DNA of 64,000 bases from Eumeta japonica (GCA_005406025.1 BGZK01001311.1:108203-172202), one strand, 5' to 3'; shown: positions 49,751 through 59,195, counted from the stretch's first letter. The notes: generated from the sequence alone by a model not told the origin. Made by a program: numbers and translations.

Positions 49751-50779
49751 GCCAGCTTTCAGTTTAGACATATACAGAGACGCTGTTTCGCTTAGCTCGA
49801 TATAAAAATATTATAGAACTTATAAAAATTTCAATCTATTAATAAAACGACATTGCAATGAATGTGATATTAAATACATACACCAATTTATGGCATTTAC
49901 ATTTATTCTTCTTCGTTCTCGTATTAGATTTTTTTTTTTGTTCATGAAGTCAAATCCGTTTCCGAAGTTGGTTGACAACTTTTTACATCTATATACGATT
50001 TATACAACCGTCCGACATGAGAAACATTAACGAGCCAATCCTCTGATTTTATTGTTTTTGTTTGTTTCCCAGAACCGGCGCATCCTAGGCCAATTAAATT
50101 AATAGACGGGATGAGCGTTCAAGGGGAAAATTTTCAATATCGACCCATTATGAAACCGAAACCAGCAGATGAATTCAGGCGAGGGCCCGCGGCGGCACCT
50201 CTTTCACCCTGACGTAACTTTGGCGTCAAAACAATGTCGGCCGAGTCGTTTTAAGTTTAAAAAATTGGTCCACAGGGGCTTCGCATTCATTTATTCATAA
50301 ACGGTTCGCACACTGGGAGGTTCTATCCGAGGAGACCACGGTAACACCCCGGTCGCTGATTTCTGATATACTCTGGCGGCTTTGGTCACCGAAACAGATC
50401 TTGTTAAACGGAACATTATTATGTTCTTTTTCAATCTCACTCGTGCATAAAGCACAGATTGATTTTTCATCATCAACTCGCATCCATTATCAAATTTATC
50501 ACCCATCTCTTTTTCACCCATTTAAAATACATAACAAAACCTCTCCGATCTGTGTTTTGCGCATTTGGGAACTGAGCGTGGCAAGATATTCACAAAAAAA
50601 AATGTTATGTTGGAATACATGAAAAAGTAAAATAAAAGTTAAATAAAAATAAAAATCTCAAGCAAATAGGTGGCAAGTAAAATGCCAATTCTAATAATTA
50701 AAAAGAAATAAATATTACTATAAACAAAATTTGTCGTAAGTTCAAATTCCTACCTCCCAATGGTTCAATTAATACTCAC
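49751..50779. other. Mixed non-coding DNA with one unassigned minus-strand frame
   Basis: A GC-richer patch at 50090-50240 holds GGCCAATTAAATTAATAG and GGCGAGGGCCCGCGGCGGC. At 50291-50521 two minus-strand frames stay open (76 and 62 codons); neither contains a domain I can name. Confidence 0.35.
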
Positions 50780-51070
50780 CGTTTCCGTACACTTCGGTGT
50801 GGGTGGATTAAAATTTAGCAAATTCATTATTTTCGATTCCGATCCGACTCTCGATTTCGATCTCGGTCGTTTATATTTCAATACCTGAATCTATTACAAT
50901 CTTGGTTCTCCTTCGGAGATTGCTGTTTTTTTGAAATCTTAACATCATGTTACACGTACTCCAGAAAATTCTGTAAAATTTGATTACAATCCATGCAATC
51001 AATTAGCCCGGGCAAACAAACAGACACTGCGCATGTGAAGAAGCACAGAATCAAACACATGTAATATATA
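50780..51070 (+). repeat. Interspersed repeat, copy D (body and 3' part)
   Basis: The GATC-rich body TTCGATTCCGATCCGACTC, GATTTCGATCTCGG is followed by CTCCAGAAAATTCTGTAAAA and GGGCAAACAAACAGACACTG. These parallel the 3' part of the copy at 37211. The CTAGCTT head is missing. Confidence 0.5.
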
Positions 51071-52979
51071 GTTTATAATATGTGCAACCGCATGTATTCA
51101 CTGTAGCTTAAATTTCATCAAGATGGGTAAATAATATAATAATAAACGGTTAATAAACACTTAGAACGTCATAAAACAAATATTTATAACAAGATTTGAC
51201 AAAGATGTTGTATGTACAGAGAGAGCTTACAGATTTATATATTACCATAAATTTGTTAGTGACAGAATTCAACAGGACGGGACAACCAGGAAGTTTTATA
51301 GAGATGCATTTCAGAAGGCAAAGACAATATTTAATATTCATATTCCAAACGCTTTTAAAACCATACATTCGAATTGTTTTTCATGAAAAGAAAGGGGTCG
51401 TAGACAGTAACTATGGTGTCTGATTAACGGAAACTAGGATCGTGACGTCACGCGTCGTGGCGAGATAAGCGGCGCGGGCGGGTCAGGACTCTGCTGATTT
51501 GTGGGAACACGCGCCATGTGCTGTCTCTCGTATTTGACTTTCTCTTTGTGATATTTTAGGTGGCATTCGCTTTGATTTCCAGAAATAATGTCATGAGATT
51601 AGATTTAGTGAAATCTTTTGCAAACGAGTCCTTTGCTGATTAGAATGTTGTATTTCATTGCCTGTGGCGCAGTTTCGTGTGTTTTTGGAAGTGACTAAGT
51701 TCAAATACAGCCCATCCGCACTTGATAGTGACTAATTATGCTGTTACAACTTATGTACATGAAAATTAAATAAAAGACAAAAAAACAGGCCAAGTACGAA
51801 TTTAATTAGCGTGGAGAGAGTTCCGTAGGGTGAATATGTTGTCATGCGTTTTTTTTTAATCTGATCCAAATTAGTTTGTAACATTTAAAACTACTGTTAC
51901 GTTTATACGTACAAAATTGAGAGATTTACCATGTTCTTTTAAGATCACAGACTTCTATAGGTTTTCCTTTAATCTATAAATATTTTTTTTTTGTATTTTA
52001 GAGTTATAAAGTATTTACAAAGATTTCCAAAATAAGATCCCGCCAGATTTAGCTATGTAACCTTTGGTTGTCACCGAATATTTGTGTATGTCACGTCACC
52101 TAAGATCTGATAATGAAGATCTAAGACAAGCTATAATATATTCATTGAAATGTCACTTGTCACCGTAATAGAACATTCCTAATTTATTTCTATTATTAAT
52201 CTTAAAAAGCTTCTTTGGTTTAGAAAACGCAACAAAACTAATTTAGTAAATATAATAAAACGAAAAATAAATCAAAAACCCTGTCTCATCAATACCACCT
52301 TATTGCGCGCGCGCTTTGGCAACAGTGCGTAATTAAGTCGTATGCAAGTCAATGACCTTTAATGTTTGATCGCAACAAAAATGCAACTTCGGTACTAAAA
52401 ATCATGTTATTAACTACCATACCGTCATGTTTTAGAACACGATACTCTGTAACGGCGAAAAATAGCGCGGTGCAATTCATTTACATACCGTATAATACCC
52501 TACAATGACACAGCATAAAACAGTGCTGCCTTCTGGCAACAAATTTTACATTTTTTTATGGTTGCGTTAATATAATATTTTATATATATATATTATACCA
52601 AAATAATGGCGATTTTTCTAGATTCCTTCCTAAGTTCTTATATGTCCACGGAGGTTCGCTATCTACGAGTGTATATGTTCAAAGTAGGCAGTTGGTTTTA
52701 ACGAATATAATAAACGCTAAAATGTTTCGGAAATTTATGTGTTTACTAACAAAATTTATAAAAATCTTAATAAAAACAAAAATAAATAAATTGGTTAAAT
52801 GGAAGAAATAAAATTTCTGGAGTAATTAACTAGGACTTAATTTATAAACAAGTTTAATTAAGATAATCGATAAAGTTGACTGATCGTCTTTCGAGAAATA
52901 GTTTTCAGTTAAAACATATGGGAACAATCTAGGTTTTCATGTTATGACATGAATATCGGAGCTAAGAGCTGGCGAATTC
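51071..52979. other. AT-rich DNA with one CpG patch
   Basis: The part at 51440-51520 is CpG-rich and contains a symmetrical CGTGACGTCACGCG (CRE-like). The rest is AT-rich, with a short TA microsatellite near 52580. No gene is seen. Confidence 0.45.
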
Positions 52980-53137
52980 AATAATAATAATGGTTAAATT
53001 TAAGAATTATACTGACATATTTTATAAAAAACAATGGTTATGTTCCAATTTTACTGATTACCAAATTTTGGAAGAGCAGAAATTGTAAATTGTTTAAGAA
53101 AATAACTTCCGATACAATTAGCTTTCGCTATTACAAT
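52980..53137 (+). pseudogene. Pif1-type helicase remnant, upstream half (Helitron-like)
   Basis: The clear part is 53106-53137, reading LPIQLAFAIT plus the first two bases of the next Ile codon, the stretch preceding the HKSQG motif in Pif1-family helicases. Upstream, with frameshifts, MVKFKNYTDI (52990) and VPI..ITKFW (53042) fit the family's pattern around 'VKF..YTG' and 'VPI.P'. The gene is interrupted at 53137 by an inserted transposon and resumes at 54414. A Helitron origin is the commonest explanation for such fragments in moths; a cellular Pif1 gene cannot be excluded. Confidence 0.75.
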
Positions 53138-53333
53138 AGGCATGATGACTGATTTTCAAAAACTACTCCATATTGTTCTTAGGTGTCTATTTTATACAAA
53201 ATAAATCGTATTTTTATAAAAAATATAGATTTTGGTGCAAAAAATTACCTATAAAAAATAAAATTTGAATTATGCACCAAAACGCTTGATTGGTAATGGC
53301 GTCTGCCTATGACGTCACGCTTTCGTAAACATT
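53138..53333 (+). repeat. Left terminal inverted repeat of the ISL2EU-like element
   Basis: It runs from AGGCATGATGAC to a conserved inner block beginning TGACGTCACGC and ending GTAAACATT (53310-53333). A local hairpin TTTTGGTGCA / TGCACCAAAA sits at 53230-53282. The middle is AT-rich and diverged from the right copy. Confidence 0.75.
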
Positions 53334-53395
53334 TGTTAGAAGCTTGAATGTGTATTGTTTATTTTGATATCTAATTAAGATTTTGTGCTAAAGTC

Positions 53396-53853
53396 ATGAA
53401 TCCTAATGTGTATCGATGGTGTGCGGTTCCTCAATGTAATAATACATCTATAAAAACTCCCAACAAGTTATTTATTGACGTCTCAATGCATAAAAACATA
53501 GAAACAAGTGGTTAAATCTTGCAAGGCGAGATCCAGCAGATATATCTTCAAGTTCAGTAATTTACTTCTGTGAAGACCATTTTGACGTAAGTATTAACTT
53601 TATTCGCTATGTAATAATAAATTAATGAACATAATTATCCTAATTTATAAATAATTCAGTCGTCAAGTTTGAGGTTTAGTTTTATTGCTTTATTGCTAAA
53701 ACTTTTATTCTTGTTCCAGTTACCAAATGATATGGAAAACTATATTCAGTATCGTGTGATGGGTTCTGTTTCAAGTGCATGAAGTCAGGATGTATTCCCA
53801 CAAAATTTGAATGCCAACCCGACAGAAGAAAACGAACTGCTTTCGTAACATAA
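53396..53853 (+). pseudogene. THAP zinc-finger gene fragment, two exons
   Basis: Exon 1 (53396-53586) starts MNPNVYRWCAVPQC, and a +2 (or -1) frameshift before KWLNLARRDP brings it to VIYFCEDHFD. This supplies the THAP C-x4-C ... C-x2-H zinc ligands, the invariant Trp and the terminal HF. A GTAAGT donor follows. The 133-bp intron ends TTGTTCCAG at 53719, and exon 2 opens in phase 0 with LPNDMENYIQYRVMG. A second frameshift precedes MKSGCIPTKFECQPDRRKR, and the frame stops at 53853. THAP domains bind DNA and are found at the N-terminus of several transposase families and in domesticated proteins. The catalytic part is missing, so this is a dead 5' fragment inside the transposon. Confidence 0.88.
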
Positions 53854-53945
53854 CCTCAAAGTGTCGTACTCAAGCATAATATAGATACTTTGTGAAAATT
53901 TAGGTCGTTTAATGTATTTTGAATAATATTTAATGCAATACTTAC

Positions 53946-54073
53946 TTGGAAGTTTTAACATATCGAAATTCTGCCGAACAAAAGCCATTGTTTGATGCAA
54001 AAAATCCTCCCAGCATCAACAAGTCGATTTTTGGCAAACTTGAACTGTTTGCTTCGATAAATCCTTGTTCCAT
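53946..54073 (-). pseudogene. 5' exon of a YqaJ-associated-type transposon gene
   Basis: Starting at ATG 54073, the minus strand is open for 42 codons without a stop: MEQGFIEANSSSLPKIDLLM, then FFASNN and SAEFRYVKTS, ending at a GTAAGT donor (53945 downward). The pattern LPK.D...FF..N..F.SAEFR.VKTS matches what I recall as the N-terminus of insect proteins that carry a C-terminal YqaJ-like nuclease and zinc-binding domains. Only the first exon survives; no nuclease part is present. The assignment rests on memory of that motif. Confidence 0.72.
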
Positions 54074-54217
54074 GAATAATGTTTCCTTCTCGTAGGTACT
54101 TTTGTTTATAAAAGCCAAGACACAACATTTATATCAAGTAAATATCAGTTAAACTGTAAAAAAAGGGAAATACAAAGCAAGATCGCAATGTCCTTAAAAC
54201 GTTTAATAATGTTTACG

Positions 54218-54413
54218 AAAGCATGACGTCACACGCTTCGGATTGGTGTTTGACTTAATATGGCGAATTGGTGAGTTTTGTGTTTTTATTTTTATAAAAT
54301 AAAAATAATCACACTGGTTTTTAAAAAATAAGTGACATAAAAAGAATCTTTATATTGTGTATAATTATTTTAAATCATAATTTCAGTGATTCTTGCTGAC
54401 TGTCATCATGCCT
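54218..54413 (-). repeat. Right terminal inverted repeat of the ISL2EU-like element
   Basis: The inner block begins AATGTTTACGAAAGC and ends TGACGTCA (54218-54241), and the terminus is GTCATCATGCCT. The spacing equals that of the left repeat. Confidence 0.75.
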
Positions 54414-54511
54414 ATTCATAAATCTCAAGGGTTGACTTTAAATAAAAACAGTTGTAGACATAGAAAGAGATATCAGTGAGTTTAACATACGTCCGATTGT
54501 CTAGAGTAAAA
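54414..54511 (+). pseudogene. Pif1-type helicase remnant, downstream half
   Basis: The frame continues the upstream half: the Ile codon is completed and followed by HKSQGLTLNK (54417-54446), then, one frameshift on, VVDIERDIS and, after another, TYVRLSRVK (54485-54511). The last corresponds to helicase motif VI (TYVALSRVK in the family), with its Arg kept. The remnant then ends at a MITE. Confidence 0.87.
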
Positions 54512-54524
54512 TATTACATGATTT

Positions 54525-54673
54525 AGAGCCTCTACCACCACCTCCTTTTGAACTGACATTTAACAGAGTCACTTTTAAAATAAAATTTGCGTTCCAAATC
54601 CTTTAACGATTGTTCGGGCTAAAACCCGTTAAAGGCAGACACTTTTTTAAAAGAAGTGGTAGAAAAAGCCCTT
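54525..54673. mobile_element. MITE family 2, copy 3
   Basis: The left end AGAGCCTCTACCACCACCTC and right end GTGGTAGAAAAAGCCC are inverted. Inside are AGAGTCACTTTTAAAATAAA and TTTGCGTTCCA, then the conserved centre TTGTTCGGGCTAAAACCCG plus TTAAAGG. The central block is nearly identical to that of the copy at 27937, although the arms differ much more. It lies 13 bp past the helicase remnant. Confidence 0.82.
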
Positions 54674-55424
54674 AGCTGTCAATATAAAAGAAATCCTATG
54701 ATGGATTTTAAAGTACTATAAACCGTCAGAGGTTAGAATGACAAAAACAAGAAAAATACAGATTTACCAATTTAGTCACTGATATATCTTTTGAAGAAAA
54801 ATACATTATTCATTATTATCACTTTAATACGTTTCTCTAATAAAAAAAAAAAATTATATCGAACAAAATAATTTAATATTTCTATTTTTATAAAATATTT
54901 TTTGCAAACCCCTTTACGTGAATGAAAAATATGTTTCGAAGTAATTTTTTAACATACGAGTATACACTTTATTTAAATATATATTCAGCTTCACAAGTCC
55001 CCAGAAAACCAAGCTTATAATTAGTTCAGTATTTTTTTTATAGTTTATAATTCACTATTTTATGTCTTATTTTCATTAAACGAATATTTTTCTTCAAACA
55101 TTATGTGAAAGTTTTTGGTTTCATTCTTTGCAGTGAAAAAGTGATAGAAAATAAAAAATAATAATATTCATTTTATTTCGAATTACAATCGGAGTTGAAG
55201 AAAGCGTAAGAAACTTCGTTCTGATGGGATTTCCGACGCGCATGTTTCTTTTTCTCAAAATTTTAAGCTTAGTAGTTTCGCAGATAAAGGGAAAATGGTC
55301 AATTTTCATCTAGTTTCTTAAATAACTAAGACTATTTATTTTAAAATTATAGAAAAAAAATCACAAAACAAACTAATTTCATACACGGTACGTTTGTAAA
55401 ACTTTTCACTGATTTTCGCATTTA
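54674..55424. other. AT-rich non-coding DNA
   Basis: No gene is seen. The open frame at 55121-55309 (minus) has no domain. Confidence 0.5.
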
Positions 55425-55650
55425 CCCTCCAAAAGTGACCGCCTATTTCAAATTCATATTTTATTTACGTTACACGTTCGTTTTGGGGTTTTTACAAAAA
55501 TTCATATGCATACCAACTTTTCGACTTTATTTGTCCATTAGGTTAACAAATTAGGTAAATAAAGGTTAGGGTAATAAATTGGCTGTGACAGACAGACAGA
55601 AAAAGCGAGTGATTCTATAGAGGTTCCTTTTTTTTACGGAACGTTTACGA
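55425..55650 (+). repeat. Lepidopteran repeat with GACAGACAGACAG tail
   Basis: CCCTCCAAAAGTGACCGCC, ATTTCAAATTCATATTTTAT, TTACGTTACACGTTCG, GGCTGTGACAGACAGACAG and GTGATTCTATAGAGGTTCC occur in this order. The same order recurs in decayed form at 57950-58175. Confidence 0.65.
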
Positions 55651-57501
55651 AATCTCGAAAAAAAAACAGTTTGTTTTGCGTTAAAAACTTATCGCGTTAA
55701 TTATTATCGATTTATACCGTGATAAATAGGCGCATACAATTCGAAATATTTCGTCAAAAGCAATCTTTCTCAACCCTCAATACTAGATAACAATTTGGGT
55801 ACGGCAAGTGAACAACGATAAAAATGCTGTTGCCGTTTGCTTTATTTATAAATCGAAATTATAACGCAAGATAGACATTAGAAACGGTGGAAGCGAGCTA
55901 GCGTTAAAAGTACTTATGAAGAACTCTTAACTAAAAGTATCTTTTTGTTGAAAGCGAGTTTATAAGGAGATTGTAGAAGAGCTGCTCAGGGTTGTGTAAA
56001 AACAAATTAATGCTTTCTTCTTGAACCGACGAAGATAAATAACAACACAGCCGTGTAGTTCTGAATAAATCGTTTCCTTATGAAATTGGACGTGAGACGT
56101 CACACACAAATACAAATAATAGATAAAAAGAAAACCTAGAATTTTTAACCTACAATTTTTATCCTTAATATGTAAAATCTTTTAAGTATAAGGTAAATTA
56201 GTTATCGAATTATCAATATAATTAAATATAAAAAAAAATATATATTTTATGCGTTTTGTTTATATGTTTAATAACATGATTCGTCGTATCAACTAGGCCT
56301 ATTGGTTGGATGCTATTTATTACACAGTTTCTGATATAAATGATACCTCAGCTAGTATATAAATAATATAATTTAACACTTCAAGATTTAGACGCTAATA
56401 AAAGGATAAACTATTGGTTTCGATGAAATTAAAAGAATATTAACTAATGACAGACAAAACAAAAATGTTTTGGTGTACAAATATCTTTATTGTGTCGGCA
56501 TGCATTTTATACAGATTTATGTTCATACAAAAAAGATTTCCATAGGTGAAAACTGCACAAATAAATATTGGTTATGCAATTATTTTTACTAGAGATTATA
56601 AAGAAAAAAATACACGATCGAAATCATGCGATGGTGTGACACGACACACGCCTGTCACGACTAAAGAAAACCAGTATATTCCACCAAAAACAACGCCCAT
56701 GAAGGCTCACCGGCCGTCAATCTCACACAATATCGTTGAAATATACGTTCACTATAAGTGTTCCAAGGCTGCGGCGGCACGACATATATGACCTCATGGC
56801 CCAGCGCGGGGCCGCTATCAGATCAGATGTGGTCAGATATTGTCGATTGTGAGGAAGGGCCCCAGACGCCGTTGTGAAACTGGTCTTGTTGTCTTCTCGC
56901 TTTTTTTTTCTTTCGGTGTTGTTGTTGTGTTGTTAACACCGTGACGTCTATAACAATGGGCGCCTTGTAGCACGCGGAACCTGTCGGCTTGTGTAATTAT
57001 TTCCGCTTGATTATATTTTCGATTAAAAGCAATAATAATGAGAATAATCGGAGGCGGCATGTTTCGAAATTTCATTCATGTAGAGAATGTTAGTGTTTGT
57101 GTGTTTTAATATAACTCAAATAAAGTGTAAACGCATGGCTTCAATGATTATTTACAGAGCAGATAAAATAAGCAATGAAAACTTTATGATATATTTCATT
57201 TATTTGTAGTTCCAACGGAAAGATATCCAGTACATGTGATTAGTGTTAATCTTTTTTTGATATAGGGCATGTAGTAACAACAAAATCATATTAAATTGAG
57301 GATGTTGACAAAACCACAAAAGAAAATATTCATGAATGTATGGTAGGATTGTCATAAAATATAAAATTATCATTTGTCAAGTGTAACATTGCGACGTGCC
57401 TCAACGACCAAGGTAATCAGATAAAATTTTCCAGACAGCTTACATCTTTAATAGTCAACAATGCGAATTTTGGAATTTATTCAACGATACGTGATAGCTT
57501 A
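55651..57501. other. AT-rich DNA with a CpG-richer centre
   Basis: The part at 56600-56990 is CpG-richer (GACACGACACACGCCTGTCACG, CGGCGGCACGACATATATG). Open frames at 56546-56791 and 56833-57075 have no recognised domain. The remainder is AT-rich. Confidence 0.45.
55925..55990. repeat. MITE family 2, partial copy 4 (one arm)
   Basis: ACTAAAAGTATCTTTTTGTTG, GAAAGCGAGTTTATAAGGAG and TTGTAGAAGAGC match the right arm of the family. No facing left arm was found. Confidence 0.45.
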
Positions 57502-57659
57502 CAATATAACTTTACGAAACTCTGCTGCTTGAATTGTCTGCGAATGATGTAATTCGCAGGTTGAACGCTCCCCGACCCATCCTCCTCCCCGCGTCATATT
57601 TTATGTCATTGAGTACTCGTGTCTAACTTCACAGCGGCAGAGTTTCGTGCGTTGTGCAG
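57502..57659 (+). mobile_element. MITE family 1, copy 3 (TA-flanked)
   Basis: The 158-bp element begins CAATATAACTTTACGAAACTC and ends GCGGCAGAGTTTCGTGCG plus TTGTGCAG, with TA at 57500-57501 and 57660-57661. The interior GAATTGTCTGCGAATG, GAACGCTCCCCGACCC and CTAACTTCACAGCGGCAG matches one half of the dimer at 39187-39498. Confidence 0.87.
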
Positions 57660-57949
57660 TAACGTAACTTACATTATTGAGGATAACTAAAGCTGGGCCA
57701 CACCAGTTGGATTTGTACATATTTTTATATAGTTTTGTATACTTAAATATTAATCGATTTAGAATAATGTTAAGAAAGTATATTTGTTTTAAATACTAAT
57801 AATGAGAGTTGTTTATTTTCAACTATTTTCTCAAAAGTTTTAAATTATTTTACTTGAAAATTAAAAAATATATAGATATTCAAGACCTCCACAATAAGCG
57901 CTTTTATTTGATGGTAGATGTTGCAGTTTGCAAAACTTTTTTTTTTATT
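57660..57949. other. AT-rich non-coding DNA
   Basis: Nothing recognisable is seen. Confidence 0.5.
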
Positions 57950-58175
57950 TTGTTATTTATCCCTCAAATATAATCCTCATATTTCAAATTCATTTATTTA
58001 CTTTACAAGTTTATGTTCGGGTCACAGTCATAAATAAGTATATCAAATGTCGACTTAAACGGTCCACTAGATTCAAAGCAAATTGGCCGTAACAGACGCA
58101 TAGAAAGGCAAACAGACATAAGAGTGATTCTATAAGGGTTCCGTTTATTCATTTGAAGCTACAGAACTCTAGGAA
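57950..58175 (+). repeat. Lepidopteran repeat with GACAGACAG-type tail, second copy
   Basis: ATTTCAAATTCATTTATTTAC, TTTATGTTCGGGTCACAGTC, CGACTTAAACGGTCCACTAG, GGCCGTAACAGACGC and GTGATTCTATAAGGGTTCCG follow the order of the copy at 55425. Confidence 0.65.
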
Positions 58176-58224
58176 TAATCAGTTTAACTTTCACTTCATT
58201 CTTTTAAGTAGTAAACAGCCCTAA

Positions 58225-58248
58225 TCCCCACGTTGGCCAACGTGGGGA
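58225..58248. repeat. Perfect 24-bp palindrome
   Basis: The half-site TCCCCACGTTGG is followed at once by its exact inverse CCAACGTGGGGA with no loop. Confidence 0.95.
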
Positions 58249-58469
58249 CCTTGAATTTACAGCCGGTCAATCTTAAAGGACGATTGTGGGAGGGCGCGTT
58301 TACCGAATTCAAAACATTATATTTTGCATTTTACTAATAAACAATATTATATTTAGACATGCCAACCCTAGTGAAAAGGAACGAATAGAACGAAAGGTCA
58401 CAGGAGTTCTAGGTGTAGGGGCGGGGGCAAGGACGTCTCGAGGTCGTATCGGACGTAAAAAGGGGAGAG

Positions 58470-58650
58470 ATCCTAATTTATAGCGACACCGGCGAACAAT
58501 AACCCGACGTGGGCGCTCGTAATTGTTTATTTTGCACCGATGGCCTTATGACGTTCGCTTTATTGGATTCCGTTTTATAGATGGAAGTTTACGAGTGCCG
58601 TTTGATTATAATACTGGTGGCGATTTAAATATCGCCAGTATTGTTCAAAA
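58470..58650. promoter_or_regulatory. Candidate cis-regulatory module with hairpin
   Basis: GC-rich and AT words alternate (GCGACACCGGCG, CGTAATTGTTTATTTTGC, TTATGACGTTCGC, CCGTTTTATAGATGG, TTTGATTATAATAC). The stretch ends in an inverted repeat, AATACTGGTGGCGAT at 58610-58624 facing ATCGCCAGTATT at 58631-58642. TTTAT and TAAT words are Caudal/Hox-like. Function is inference. Confidence 0.3.
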
Positions 58651-59089
58651 ATACTATTTTTTAATTTGATGGATTAGTTTGAGTAGAGAAAGATAATTGT
58701 TTTGTTTATATTCGTTTTTCCATTTCATAGTTTGATTCCATTATTTCCTTATTGCAAATGAATAACATTTTTAAGTTGCCTTTATATAATCGCCGTTTAT
58801 GCAGGAATATTCTAAGGTCGACTCAACCTGTGGCTGTAAAAATGCTCGAGGGATGTTCCCTCCACGCACATTATAAATTATAACAAAAAACACTATAAAT
58901 AGATGTAATTACCTGAAAAGAATGCGCGATTCTACCGAGTATGATAACGACGTGTTCGTAGGTTTATGAAAAAAAAAATTGAGGGACCCCGTCAGAAACG
59001 AAGTATTTTCTTCAATATAAGTGATGCCAAGTAAGAATAAAAAGTTTTATTTAATGTTTTGGAAAAATATTCATATTTTATACGGCACA
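58651..59089. other. AT-rich non-coding DNA
   Basis: Nothing recognisable is seen. Confidence 0.5.
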
Positions 59090-59195
59090 GTCGAGGGCAA
59101 ACGAGATGGCGAGCCATCAGAGAGAAGATGGTCACTGCCGCTCATAAAGGCTCGCGACCTCAGAGAAGTCACCGACGCGTCAGCAACGGAATAGA
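59090..59195 (+). repeat. Lepidopteran short interspersed repeat, copy 4 (short form)
   Basis: GAGGGCAAACGAGATGGCG, AGATGGTCACTGCCGCTCAT and CAGAGAAGTCACCGACGCG match the 5' part of the family. Confidence 0.7.

Larger units (their letters stand above)
53138..54413. mobile_element. ISL2EU-like DNA transposon, internally deleted (1,276 bp)
   Basis: The ends are AGGCATGATGAC and its exact inverse GTCATCATGCCT, flanked by AT at 53136-53137 and 54414-54415. A further inverted pair, 24 bp with one mismatch, lies at 53310-53333 and 54218-54241, each exactly 172 bp inside its terminus. This shows old terminal repeats of about 196 bp. Inside are the 5' parts of two inward-facing genes, THAP (+) and a YqaJ-associated-type protein (-), meeting with under 100 bp between them, so the transposase core is gone. 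Removing the element and one AT restores the Pif1 reading frame. ISL2EU is inferred from the gene pair and the two-base target duplication; P or Kolobok elements also carry THAP domains but duplicate 8 bp or TTAA. Confidence 0.85.

Noticed and set aside
53785..54000. 71-codon minus-strand frame inside the THAP transposon
   Set aside because: It overlaps the YqaJ-associated-type exon in a different frame, and the exon's frame gives the recognisable motif and ends at a splice donor.
54384..54416. Helicase-like residues (LLLTV) just left of the right terminus
   Set aside because: These bases belong to the inverted terminal repeat. The genuine upstream helicase residues are on the other side of the insertion at 53106-53137.
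53130..54420. P-element identity for the THAP transposon
   Set aside because: P elements duplicate 8 bp. Here the only duplication compatible with the restored helicase frame is the dinucleotide AT, and the second gene fits a YqaJ-associated protein.
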